NCBI GenBank assembly: GCA_028023455.1
Contig: JAQFVV010000012.1
Coordinates: forward strand, 3,934,023 to 3,998,022
Length of the DNA: 64,000 nucleotides
DNA from: Epiperipatus broadwayi
Taxonomy: Eukaryota > Onychophora > Udeonychophora > Euonychophora > Peripatidae
Reading direction: 5' to 3'
Below, in pieces: positions 33,501 through 45,301 of this stretch. A model generated the notes under the pieces. It saw nothing but the letters and a program-made list of their open reading frames with translations, was not told the DNA's origin and ran no database searches. A program made the position numbers and the translations under genes. Position 1 is the first letter of the stretch. Each line of letters opens with the position of its first letter.

Positions 33501-36500
33501 TATTAAAATTATAATAATTATTTTAAAATAGACTATTGCAGTACAAAACCCTTTTTAACTAATTCCATTAGTCTGATGAAAATTGAGAAAGAAAGCATTA
33601 TTCATCACTTTTGATAATTTTTAGCTAAAAATCTCTAGATATCCATTTACTGACCAATATTGAATGATTATATAATTTGTCTATTGTCTGCTTTCCTTAC
33701 AAAAAATAATCCAACCTAAATTGAACCTGGAAAAATTTCAAGATTTATTTAACTTGTATTTAAATTTTAACTCATAGGCATGGTAACAGATGTGCTATCA
33801 CTAAGCCAAAAATGTGTGGTTTTTTTAAAAAAAAGATATAACTCTAATATTTCAAAATCATTTTAAAAATATATATTTTATATGGGATTCCTATTTGATG
33901 TTATAAATTAAGGCCAAATAAAGACTTGGGTCAATATATGTGTAATTATAGATTAGTTGTTATGTAATTTACAATTCAGAATTTACCTTGATGTTTCATT
34001 TAGTCTCCCTTAACTACGTTAATCTGTAGTATATAATAATAGATAGTATAACTATTTCCATCTTAGAATCTGTTATGTAAGTTTAATATAAACAAGTTTA
34101 CTTACAGATATATTGCAAATTTAAGTGATTATATATTGAAGATATTCTGGGAACAAAATATTGGAGTACTTTAAGAGATCAAGAATTTTGTTATGTCTGT
34201 GAGAAGTCATTTATAAAATCTTTATGAATAAGCATTGAGTATCTATTTGCTAATGCATATATGATTGAATTTAAAGTAAAAATAATGGAAAGTTGCTACT
34301 TTCTACCTTATTGCAAAGTTCTTGTCGTATTTTACAAATATCACTCTGAATATATTTTTGAAATTCTAACGTTTTTTTTAATATAACAAAAATTATTTTC
34401 TTTTTTAAAAAATCAGATTATGCAATGCAATATATAATATTTAAACTTAAAAGTAAAATATTAATTAAAAATCTTTAAAAAAAATTAAAAATTGAATTAT
34501 AACTGTAGATACATTATTATTATTATTTTAATGAAAAGCCACAAAATTAAAAAGAATCTTACACTTACGCTCTCATCTAATTCTGCTTGTAAAATTCATA
34601 TATATAAAAGTCGCCTTTGTAAAAAAAAAAAAGTCGCTTATATACATTTGTCCATCATAATAATTTTAGTATCTAAGAAATTATAAAAGTAAATGTTTTT
34701 TTAAAATAAACTATAATTATTACCGGCTTTTATAAATTAAAAGACAATTTAGAAAATTTAATTTATAAAATTGCATGATTTAATATTCTATTGATGGATT
34801 ATTTTGCATTCCAATGAAAAGATTATTGTGGATTATTGTGATGTAAATCTCATTGATATTGTTATTTTTGTATTAACCTAGTAAACTAATAATTTAGAAT
34901 TCAATCGACGGCCTTAAATTTTTTTTCAGGTAGTTGAGAATTTTCCAATTCATTATTAAATACGTTAAATATAATAAACATTTATTTCTTTTTATATTAT
35001 GATAAAGGTTTTAAAAAAATTAGAAATCAGACTAATGGCTGCACACACATGTGACCATTTTTTTTTTTAAAAAAACTTGTTCATTTTTATTGATATTAGT
35101 CTGAAATCATTAGGAATATCAACTGTAAATATAGTTTTTCTTAATAATTTTTGTCTCTCTAGTTTTACATTAACATGTATACAACATTTAATATTTATTT
35201 TCAATATTGCATGCTATTGGAAATTTTTTGATATATTTTTATTAATTAAACTGCTTATCAAATAAACTTGGCCCTTCTATAAAATTTTGGTTTTCAAAGT
35301 CACACCTAAAAAGCAGCACAATCAGTATGAAAGTAAAACTATATGGTCAGTGCTTTTATATAAGAGTTTAGTTACTTCTCAATAGTGTGAAGGGTCTTAT
35401 TATAGTTGTTTGTTTATTTTTGCAGTCAAAACATTAACAATATTCTTAAAAACCCAGATTTATCTAGGATATTCCTGGAAGTAATAATAGCTAAATATAT
35501 GTTTACTATGAATAATAAATATTCAGATATCTGAAAAAATTAAATTTATTTGTGAAGGATAAAAATTTTCAAGGTTCTTTTGAAGTAATCTCAAATTGCA
35601 CATAATAAGCATGGGACATGGATATGTTAATTATGCTCTTTCTTTATTGACAAATTTCTTCACAATATTTTTAATTTTTTGCATTTGTTAAAATGTTAAC
35701 TTTCTTTAATATCTTTACATTTGCTCAATTAAACTAGGTGAAAAAACATATAAGCACAAAAAATATAATTTTGAAGAAGTATATTAAATTTTCACGTAAG
35801 ATTAAATTTAACTAAGTTGAAGCTTAAAACCTTTGTTTTAATTTTTTATATGTGTAGACTTCAGTTTGAATAGAATTTGTAGCAAATTATTTTTTATATC
35901 AGTTAGGTATTTAAAATGTTTTTAAAAGTAATAAAAAAATTATTTTAAAAGTTGGGAAAATATTTACATTGTAATGAACAAAAAAACCTATATCTAAGCT
36001 TTCAACTTTATAAAGGCAAATTTTTCTATATCTCAACACATGTCATTTTAATCCTTAAAAAATATTAGCAACATATAAAAATAAAATACATTTTATTCTT
36101 TTTAATAAAAGTATCATTTAAATAAATGAAAATATATTTTAAATGGGGGAAAAAAACATTCAAATTGAATTAAAATTTACCTTTTATAACATGAACAATT
36201 CTCAGTGTATTGTATAAGAACTGACTAAATCCAGAACTTTTCTTATTCCCCATTTAGATATGATATCCAGAAATAAAAATAGAAATTATAGTATAGTTTA
36301 TTATCATTAAAACAAACCATTGATTGGTACAAAACAAGATCAAATATGTGAGTATTACAAGTAATATCAGTCTATAATAGTGCCTTTATGAACAAATATA
36401 ATATAACATGATTTGTCTTAATGCTAATAAGGAGAAAATAAAGGATTTGAACATATATTTTAAAAAAATAATCTCAGAAGAACTAAGGAACAATTAAAAT

Positions 36501-36729
36501 GCTAAAGAAAAACACTGAATTGTGGTACCTTTTCTGAGTTATATACATTCAACATTATTTTTTAAAATAATAAAATATTGAATATTTTTAATGGCAATCC
36601 ATATAAAAAATAAAAGTCTATATTCAAGTAAAATAAATTAAAAATTTAATTTAAATATAATTATGAACATGAACATTGTAGAAATGATACTGTAACTTGT
36701 GATTTTCATCTTTTTTCGATATACAATAG
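30511..36729. other. 6.2-kb A/T-rich stretch with nothing recognised
   Basis: This is the longest quiet stretch of the window. Short frames at 32218-32412, 34492-34686 and 35077-35265 are low-complexity or lack any motif. I saw no inverted repeats of note, microsatellites beyond short AT runs, or known repeat family words. It could contain an unrecognised short exon. Confidence 0.45.
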
Positions 36730-37015
36730 TAGAAAAAGTCACTAAACATCACATGATTACCATTCTTTATGAGATGCAGTGCTTTCAGATCCTAGGCTCT
36801 TCACTGATGTAAGCCACAAGTTAGAAACTAGTTTGGTGATATTGGATGAGTAGGCACTAGATAAGGATTTTATGCATAAGCCTTCTTGAATTCATTGTTT
36901 ACTCTGGCTTGCAATGAATGGTTCTATTGTATGGAGAGTTTTGCCTCTATGTAAACAGCTTTTGTAAACATAAAGCATGGTAATCATATGATGTTTAATG
37001 GCTTAATACCAATCC
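36730..37015 (+). mobile_element. retrozyme-like unit 1 with hammerhead motif and inverted ends
   Basis: ACTAAACATCACATGATTAC with CATTCTTTATG (36738-36770) is mirrored by CATAAAGCATGGTAATCATA with TGATGTTTAATG (36971-37003). The ribozyme-like segment is inside: CTGATGT (36804-36810), stem AGC-like/GTT, GAAAC (36824-36828), TAGTT and then ATTGGATGAG. GATCC at 36788-36792 can pair with GGAT downstream. The body (GTAGGCAC, GGATTTTATGCAT, CTCTGGCTTGCA, TGTATGGAGAGTTTTGCC) is shared with 13.3, 37.2 and 53.6 kb. The last core base is T instead of A, so this copy is probably inactive. Confidence 0.75.
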
Positions 37016-37204
37016 TGCTAATAGGATTATGGTGACTGTGGTTATTAAAGAACCAAAAACACCAAAAAGTATGGATGCTGAATTGAGTTCAGATTATATA
37101 ACTGTACAAGCTAATGGGCATTATTGCATTTTTATTTTAGACTCAAAGCTTTATAGTTAGCTAATAATGTAAAATGTGGATGTTTGTAGAGTTGCATTAA
37201 AACC

Positions 37205-37395
37205 TAAGATCTAGATGCAGTGCTCTCACATCCAAAGGTTCCACACTGATGAAAGCCACAAGCTAGAAACTAGTCTGGAGATATTGGATGAGTAGGCACA
37301 AGATAGGGATTTTATGCACAAACCTTTCTGCATCCATTGATTACTCTGGCTTGCACTGAGTGGTGCTACTGTATAGAGAGCTTTGCCGCTGAGTA
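37205..37395 (+). mobile_element. retrozyme-like unit 2
   Basis: Second copy in the same orientation, 442 bp downstream of the first (core to core). It starts at CTAGATGCAGTGCTCTCACA, matching GAGATGCAGTGCTTTCAGA of unit 1, and runs to GAGAGCTTTGCC. The region after it (TCTAGTCACAGAGCTTAAAA, near 37440) resembles the text after unit 1 (TTTAGACTCAAAGCTTTATA, 37136), which suggests a true tandem period of about 430 bp and not two separate insertions. Confidence 0.75.
37229..37290 (+). ncRNA. candidate type I hammerhead ribozyme
   Basis: Parts in order: CATCCAA (37229-37235), AGGTTCCACA, core CTGATGA (37246-37252), stem II AGC/GCT around a CACAA-type loop, GAAAC (37266-37270), a two-base-pair mini-stem AC/GT with a TA loop, cleavage triplet GTC (37273-37275), TGGAGATA, then TTGGATG (37284-37290). 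CATCCAA pairs fully with TTGGATG, and UCCA or CA near the core can pair with the bases after GTC, leaving internal loops as in natural type I ribozymes. All invariant core bases are present. Stem II is only 3 bp and an extra A flanks each side of it, which might weaken folding. Confidence 0.6.
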
Positions 37396-37917
37396 GAAAA
37401 AAAACCCTGGTCTGACTTTGTTGGTTGGGATACTCTTATTATCTAGTCACAGAGCTTAAAAGTTAGATATTATTTTAAAAAAACCAACTAATTAGCTTTA
37501 AATAAAAGCAACTAATAGTTCATTCACATTGTACATCTTCTAAGTGATGGAATGAAAGAAAGCATTATTATTACATGTGGAAAATCTTGATACACAAAAT
37601 GAAAATTGGTGTTAAATAAAAATGTATTTACTCCAGGATTGATATTGATTTTTTTGACATTGATTATTGGAAATGTTTATAAGTGGCTTAATGAATCATG
37701 ATCTAAGTTGTGCTATAAGTTTGATAGTGAAATTTTAATTAGAATCAGTTAAAAATAAAAACAAAAATATTTTTAGATTCTGAATTTACAGTATATTGCT
37801 GAATGTGCTACTTTTTCTAATTCAAAAGCCAATTTATAGAATGTATTCAATGTTTTAAATATAATTTATAAAGATTTTAGTTTAATAATTAATATTTAAA
37901 AATGTCTTTTTTTATCA

Positions 37918-38185
37918 ACTAGTACCAGAAGAAAAATTCTCAGAAACTTTTACATTATTAGATGATTATCAACTTGAAAATGTAAACCAATTTGAATATC
38001 TAGATAGTTTTATAAAGAGAAAGATGGACTTAGGCATCGAAGTGCAATATATTTTCTAACGTACTGCAGCTATTTTTAACAAGTTAAAAGAAAGAGTATT
38101 TTCTTACAGAGAAATAATTATTGCAACAAAATTATCTGTATATAGAGCTGTTATTTTTACTTTAATGTATTGTATTAAAGTAAGA
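37918..38185 (+). pseudogene. RTE-like non-LTR retrotransposon, reverse transcriptase fragment
   Basis: Translation gives LLDDYQLENVNQFEYLDSFI, then one stop within a stretch corresponding to the xxIxxRI segment, then FNKLKERVFSYREI and TKLSVYRAVIFTLMYCIK. This is the end of the RT domain found in RTE/craniata-type LINEs (FxYLGSxIS, then KLxxRVFxxxxIxxxTKIxVYRAVVxxxLLYG). Both ends are truncated, with at least one stop. No endonuclease or tail is present. Confidence 0.8.
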
Positions 38186-38195
38186 CAAAACATGA

Positions 38196-39479
38196 AGCAT
38201 TATGAATATTGTATTTTGAAATGGTCTGTAACATTTAAAAACATCATGTGATTTTATAAAGTCCACTAATGTAAAATCACATCTTTATTGAATTAGATAT
38301 ATGAAATGAATGAGCAATATATGATTTCATAAAAGAGTATTTTATGGTAAACATGAGCCTGTTTTTTTTTCCAAAAATGAACTCCATTTATATTAAAAGA
38401 ATTAGTTCAAAGTCATTATAAATTTGTGTATAGTTCATTGTTTTCATTGGGAAAATATAGCAGAGAATAGAATAAATTGCAGAGCTACAATTGGATTTGG
38501 TGTTGAAAATATTTAAGAAAGAAAGGTTTTCTGAAGAAAAAAATAAAATATAGCATTGCAAGATATTAGGTAAATTTTTAAATTTTCCATTTGTGTTTCA
38601 AAGATTGTTTTGTATAATAATTACAAATTCAATTATTTTTTTGAAGTTACAATTGTCATACTCATTTATGATTAGCTGCTGTTGATACTGTTAAATCACT
38701 TCCTCATATTCACTCTGGTAGTTTCTGACATCATAAATAACTTTAGCAGCATATAATCACTGATCTTGCTGCTTGCATAATTTAAACCAGTGGTAGAGTT
38801 GGAGTAATGTAGAGCAAATGGCCCATGGGTCACAACTCAGTTCTGTCATTTTCAACACTTTAACTTTATGGGAATTTTCATTGCTATTATTAATTTGAAC
38901 ATGGTAATCTATGTTGCCAAACTTAGTCATACAACTGAAAACAAGCGATGCAATTAGGTTGCTTTCTTGGCTAACTGTTATGAATATTGCTACAAACAAG
39001 ATAATTTACTCATGGTAAAAACCAATCAGTATTGTTATTTGGAATACAAACATGGTAATCTATTTTGGAAACAAATACCATGATTTTATTTTTGTTTAAT
39101 TTGCAATTGTAACCAAACATCCTTGTTATTAGTTGCATTTATATAATTTTCATTTCCAGCTAAACATTCACATATCTATTAAACTTTCAAATTGTTATTT
39201 ATGCTTCCTTATTATTTTCAAATACAAAAGATTTATTTTACTATATATATAATCAAAACCTCTGAAATGAACTCTACAATATTAAATGACCAGCTTACAG
39301 CATATACATTATCCAGAGTAGCATTTAATAGTTAAAATTTTAAAAAATAAATCTCATTAGTCACACAACATTAATAATGTTCTCATGTGAGTGACCAACT
39401 TTTCATATTTTATGTATATTAATACAGTTATATTATTTATTTAATAAATTATCTGTCATATTTATAAAATATAACATTT
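38196..39479. other. stretch without recognised genes
   Basis: The minus strand at 38999-38757 has an 80-codon frame (TVSQESNLIASLVFSCMTKF, then CDPWAICSTLLQLYHWFKLC) of fairly normal composition, continuing after a stop with AKVIYDVRNYQSEYEEVI. It may be an old coding remnant, but no family is recognised. The rest is A/T-rich. Confidence 0.4.
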
Positions 39480-39890
39480 TGATTTTTCTTTTTTTCAAAT
39501 CGTAAGCAAAAAATTGTATTACAAATCACCAATGCTCAACAAGTACTGATTTAAATCTATTTACAAAATATTGCAAATTATTATATAAATGTTTATGTTC
39601 AAAAATTCTCTTTTTTCAATGCACATTTTGATTCACCAGTGTAACTGAATCCACATAATATTGCATTTGTTGATTTTATCAACAGAATTCTTTGCATTAA
39701 TAATTGATCTATTAATATTTGGTCCAACATTAAATGCAACATTTAAAAATGTGTATTCAAAAAGAGTGAGATTTAAATCTCTATTTGCTGAACATTTAGT
39801 TATTTTTAATGAAATTTTTGACAGTGTTTTTTATTTTACATATGGAACATGGTTTGAAGAAAAGAAAAATTAAGGTGTTTTATAAATAAG
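39480..39890 (-). pseudogene. Penelope-like element remnant: connector and GIY-YIG domain
   Basis: On the minus strand, from about 39880 down: KIKNTVKNFIKNN, then LFEYTFLNVAFNVGPNINRS and IINAKNSVDKINKCNI, which parallels the connector of the two PLE frames at 29.2 and 44.4 kb (VAFN/VSFC, PxxxNKLxNNSK, INKxNI). After a one-base shift comes CGFSYTGESKCALKKE, the YIG-E-S/T-x-R segment of PLE endonucleases. Stops follow. The 70-codon frame on the opposite strand (39661-39873) is a shadow of this. Confidence 0.7.
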
Positions 39891-40157
39891 ATTATAATAT
39901 AATCTTCAATAACTTCTCTTCCTCTTTCCTTCTTTATTTTTGCTTTTCTAATATATAACATATAATAACCACATTCCACTCTCTTGACACTCTGAAGCAA
40001 AATATATTTATTTATTAATATTACAGTTTCGACTGTTCCTAGCAGTCTTCGTCAGTCTGCTAGGAACACTCGAAACTGTAATATTAATAAATAAATATAT
40101 TTTGCTTCAAAGTGTCAAAAGAGTGGAATGTGGTTATTATATGTTATAAATAAGATT
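39880..40157. mobile_element. short foldback element with hammerhead-like tip and 14-bp target duplication
   Basis: TTATAAATAAGATT occurs at 39880-39893 and 40144-40157. Inside are a CT-rich segment (39905-39935) and palindromic arms of about 90 bp (39956-40045 and 40056-40147). The minus-strand left tip reads CTGACGA (40049-40055), stem GACTG/CAGTC, GAAAC (40026-40030), TGTAA. The right arm stops short of the core, so only one motif is present. The plan of duplication, CT-rich block and foldback is the same as at 15757-16057. The two inserts share the tip sequence but not the outer arm text. Confidence 0.8.
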
Positions 40158-41700
40158 CACAATTTATTAAATAAACAATATTAAAAAAAAATAATATATA
40201 TATATTACTAAAAGTTGTCCATTCACATTAGAATGTTTATGTTGTGTGATATTAAAGAGATTTTGTCTTTTTAAATTTTAACTGTTAAATGTTACTCAGG
40301 ATGACATAAATTGGTTAAAGCTAATTTTTTTAAAATATTCGTATATTATAGAGTCTATTCCTAGTTTTTTTTTTTCATCAACTATATATTGAAATTATTC
40401 TGAAAATCGATTACATTCAATTAAAAATAAATAAATACTCTAGTTTAAATTTATTTACATATATATTAATTAATCTGTTTTTTGTTTTTTTGTTTTTGAT
40501 AAAGTTACCCAGAAGATTTTGAAACCGAGAAAATTATCAAGGCAATCATTGTGCTTGAAAATCTATTTTGTTTAGACATAGAAATGATTTTGAAAAACTT
40601 TTCTGGGATTTTAATTCAGTTTTTTTTTCCTCCTCATTTTTCTGTTAGCAATTGCTTAATTTATTTTATACTGCAGAAGTAAATAACCACACATAAGAAA
40701 TAATTTTAAATTGTTTAGAAATAGTCTAAGAAGAAAAGTGTGATCAAAACACGGTTAAAGTTTGAAGAAGAGTTGTTACTTTGTCATGTAACATCTAAAT
40801 AAATACACATGACAAAAAAGTAATAAATTTCGATATTTTTTTTATATATATTTTAAACTGAGATTTTAAATTTAATTAGATATTAAGCTTTAAAAGGTTT
40901 TTAAATTTAACATGAATAGTTATATAAAAAAGAATTTAAATCTCATAGAATTAATCTAAGTGCTTAAAACATTAGTTTCATTAAGGGTTTCTAAGATTTT
41001 TACTGTTATTTTTTTAATATTTCTTTATTCATTTGATTTTACTTATAGTAATAATTACAACGTTTATTTTTATAATTATTATCATTCTGAATTCATTTTA
41101 ATTAAATTTATACATTTTAAATAATAAAAAAAAAAGAAAAAGAAATAGTCTCTTAATTAAAATATATTAATCACTCCACCACGAGATTTTAAGCTGTTAA
41201 AAAAATATTTAATATAATTTAAACACATTTATACTTTCATTTTATTAATTTTACAATTTTATAAAACATAAACACACATTTATATTATTAAAAGAATATG
41301 AATATAAACAAAATAAAGATAATAATTGAATTTTTATATTTATATAAGAGCATATTATATATATGGATAAGTTTTATATGTTGTGATAATTTATCTACAT
41401 ATTTGCCTAGAGTTTAGATTTTTGAAATCACGTAATTGGGGTAGTTGATAGTTTTCAAAATGATTTAGAATTTTTTTGAGATAGGTCGCCTATTTCAGTT
41501 ATATGGAGCTGGGAATCTAGATTTTAACTAGAATATAAAACAAGGTAAACAAAAAGTAAAATTCTTAAGCATCTCAATTTTTTTTAATCAGAGAAAAAAA
41601 ATTTTTTTACATGTTTTATTGAGAAAGAAATGGAGAGATCTTTGCCCCTCAGTAGAATATATATATATTGTTTCTCTATCTATATATCCATTTTATATAC
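40158..41700. other. A/T-rich stretch without recognisable genes
   Basis: No coding run or repeat family was recognised. Short poly-T and poly-A runs and an AT run near 41353 are the only features. Confidence 0.5.
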
Positions 41701-41701
41701 T

Positions 41702-41942
<241 letters not shown>

Positions 41943-42109
41943 TGTTTGTCGGTCTACTATCCATTCATCCATCTGTCCCTTTTCTCATCTGCCTGCCATC
42001 TATCTACTTATATATTAATCTTTCTATATGTTTATATGCCCAATCGCTAAAGTTGCCAATTGATCTCTCTACTTTATCTGGAAAACACACGCCTACCACA
42101 AGATTTTAA

Positions 42110-44221
42110 TTAATATCTTAACTGTTTTTTTATTACTTATTTTGTTTAAAAGTAATTCAAATTTAATATCAATGAAGGATTATCAGAATATGGTTAGTAC
42201 AAATATTTAATATGGTAAACCTCAATAACAATTTTAACTTGCGATCACACTGTATTTGAAATCACTAATAGAAAAGAAGAAAATGAAAACACTTTAATTT
42301 TAGAGAAATTATTTTATTAAAATACCATTTTTTTACTTGCACATTAATGAATAATTAATACACATTGCATTTCACATGTGTGTGAGTATAATATTATATA
42401 AACATTTTTATGTCAATTGTTTAAAGAGTTCAAGTGAATAAAATCCATGAGAAAAAAGGGATATAGTAACAAGAAAAGAAATTATAAAAAGATCTTTTTT
42501 GTGAAAATAACAGGTCGATAAGTTGGATTAAAAAGGAAACTTTTATTAACTTTACTGGATAGTTTTTTTTTTTTTTTGAGAGAGAGAATCCACATACATA
42601 TGTGCAGATAAACTACCTAAAAGAAACTATATTTTAATTAGCATATTCTATTTATTGAAATGTTCATATTCGTAAAACTAGTTAGAAAAAGAACAATAAA
42701 AATGACTTGCTAGATTCAAACATATTGACATTTGTTTCATATGGACCATGGATTTAAATTAAGATCATCTAATAAAGAAAATTATGACATTAAGTGCATT
42801 ACAAATTCATTCTTGGTTTTAGTAAAATATTCATTCAAGTTGTTGTTCAAATTTGGAATATGCATGCATATAAAAACCAATAATCTCATACATATTAGGA
42901 ATAAAGTGTTAGAAATTATAAATAAAATGTCAATTTCAGAGAATAAACCAAATTAATTTTAAATGATTATTCTAAGAATCATTTACTAGAGGATGAAAAC
43001 AAAATATAGAATATCAAATATACCTAGCTTTAGTCATGAGACCATAGTTCTACTTATCAGTTGTATTTTATTACATCCCACGGGAAACATGCTTATTATG
43101 CACATGTTGGAATTCTAACACCTATAATATGATGTTAGTGGGTAATATATTAGATAGATGAATACTTATAGTTGACATTAAAAGGAATTGTGACACTACA
43201 AGCTTATTAGATCACACAGGAATTAGTATTTATTAAGATTAATCTTTGGATATATTTATATATGTATTAAAAGTGAATTACAAAACTACCAGTTACCTAA
43301 CAAATGTAAAGAAGAGTCAAAGCACAAAACTACTGTTGGGTAAATTATACTAGATTATTCCAAGAACTATAATCAAATTCTTAGTGCTATTTTATCTCAT
43401 TTTTGATACCTACAAATTCTTATATGAATTTCAAGTTTTGTTCTTAACTTTACTTAATTTAGGCCATATACAAGTGTTACAGAATGATTTTATGTAAAGT
43501 GTTATATAAATTACACAATCACATTTACATATTCAATTAAGGAAACTGTCTTGAACTATAAAAGGGTAAATAATTATTGAATGTTTCTTACCAAAATAAC
43601 TTATTTAGATTTAATCCCTAATATAGACCATATTATGTTAATGGTTTCAGCACTAAATTATTATCAGCAAAATTAAGCTGAGCGAGTATCTTTAATTCCA
43701 ACAAAGCACATTGTTTAACACCAGCCATAGTGTAAATGCATACATACTAGTTACTATAAGCTAATGTTATTTGAGTATGAAATTTTATGACCTACATTCT
43801 AGTTACCATTGTAAATAAAATATTTATTAAATTAAAATTCTTGAATTTAGTTATTTGAGTTCATATTACTCAAATAGGTCTATACAATTGAACACCAATT
43901 TATATCACCAGAACTATTTACCAATAGTAGATTTAATCATAACAGCAATATTTTCTAATCAAATAAATTCAGAATATGGTAGTGTGAGTGAGGGAATGAG
44001 GTTTATATATATATATGCATATGACTTCATCATCATTAAGCATAATTCTATAGTCTTAAGTTACAAATCCCACAAATAATGATATACTCTCTAGATTGTG
44101 GGCTATACATATCATAAGATTCTTCATATAGATCTTTCATTTTGGAATATATATGAAATAAATGTTTTTAAATCAACTCTACACTTATCTCATACATTCT
44201 TTCCAAAATCATACTGTTACA
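42110..44221. other. A/T-rich stretch without recognisable genes
   Basis: Two 74-codon frames (42732-42956 and 43855-44079) lack recognisable motifs. GTTAGTGGGTAATATA and similar words do not recur. No structure of note. Confidence 0.45.
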
Positions 44222-45024
44222 ATATATATTTAATTATATAATTGAATATTTATAAATACAGTAATCAGATATATTTTTAAAATGTTATCCACTTAGGAGC
44301 ATTTTTGATCATCCTCATAGGTTTGTCAACTAAAACTTTGAAAGACTAATCTTCCCACAATTTCTGTGATCTTAATGTTTGCTGCCTGCTAACAAAAAAC
44401 TATGGATATCAATACCATATATTTTGAATGATCAAGTAAATTTTATAAGGAAGATTTGTAAAAGTATATGTGATATTGCATTTTACACACCTCCTACATT
44501 AAACAAATTAATAAATAATTCTAAAGATAAAACCTCATTTATAAATAAAATTTGTATCATTTATAAATGGATATGTAGGTGTGGCAATGGATATGTAGGT
44601 GAATTAAGATGTATGTTGGAAAAAAGAACTAAAGAGCATTTGCTGTTGTTAAAAAGAGTTCAGAAATTGAATCAGAATTGCAAAGTAGATAATAATGTTT
44701 CAGCATCCATTTTTCATGACCATAATAATTCATGTATTTATGGTTTTAACATCAATTACAATAATGTTAAAATATTGCAAATTGGAAAAAATAACAACAA
44801 AAGACAAATAAAAGAGACTATGCTCATATACAAATACAAAAATGACTTAATTAACAGGCAGGCAACAAACATTAAGATCACAGAATTGTGAGAAGGTTAG
44901 CTTTTCAAAGTGTTAGTTGACAAAGACTACGATGATAGTCAAAAGCACTCCTAAGTGGATAAAAAATTTAAAATATATCTAATTACTGTATTTATAAATA
45001 TTCAATTGTATAATTACATATATT
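44222..45024 (+). mobile_element. Penelope-like element fragment between inverted arms of about 150 bp
   Basis: The left arm (44222-44374) is the reverse complement of 44870-45024, beginning at the end of the endonuclease frame (ATCACAGAATTGTG) and continuing past CCTAAGTGGATAA to ATTCAATTGTATAATTA. The right arm carries a hammerhead-like motif on the plus strand (44916-44950: TTGACAA, stem GACTA/TAGTC, AAAAGCACTC). The left arm has its mirror. This is the terminal inverted arrangement often left by PLE insertion, with the 3' end of the element copied in reverse ahead of a 5'-truncated body. Confidence 0.8.
44379..44891 (+). CDS. Penelope-like element C-terminal fragment with GIY-YIG endonuclease
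   Basis: A 170-codon frame with the connector (SIPYILNDQVNFIRKICKSI, then DIAFYTPPTLNKLINNSKDK) and the GIY-YIG domain: NKICIIYKWICRCGNGYVGE, where IIY and YVG stand for GIY and YIG, LRCMLEKRTKEH with the conserved arginine and histidine, FHDHNNSCIYGF, and KRQIKETMLIYK with the catalytic glutamate. The residues expected for nuclease activity are largely present. The TTG start is an artefact of frame finding; the true protein would have begun far upstream in a missing reverse transcriptase. It belongs to the same family as 29155-29634 but is a different lineage. Probably not expressed. Confidence 0.8.
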   Translation: MLPANKKLWISIPYILNDQVNFIRKICKSICDIAFYTPPTLNKLINNSKDKTSFINKICIIYKWICRCGNGYVGELRCMLEKRTKEHLLLLKRVQKLNQNCKVDNNVSASIFHDHNNSCIYGFNINYNNVKILQIGKNNNKRQIKETMLIYKYKNDLINRQATNIKITEL

Positions 45025-45301
45025 TCTTTGAAGAAATACAGACATCAAATTATAATATTATTATACATACACACACATATATATTATATATATATCAATC
45101 AGGGATGAAGTGTTCATGTATTGAATGGAATGAGTGCTTCCATAGAAAAATTCACTAAAACTTTCAAAAGCTTTAATTAAAATTCAATTTAAAAAATTCA
45201 CTTTCAATTTTTTTAGCAACTGTTGAATTGTTTTTATATACATAGGAAGTGGAATGAACTTTACTAACTCATTCTTGCTGATTATAAGAAGTTCAAACAA
45301 T

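Noticed and set aside
38757-38999. Minus-strand 80-codon frame of normal composition.
   Set aside because: There is no motif, no splice context and no second copy; mentioned in the interval note only.
39661-39873. Plus-strand frame of 70 codons.
   Set aside because: It is the shadow of a PLE connector and endonuclease remnant on the minus strand, which gives motif-level matches.
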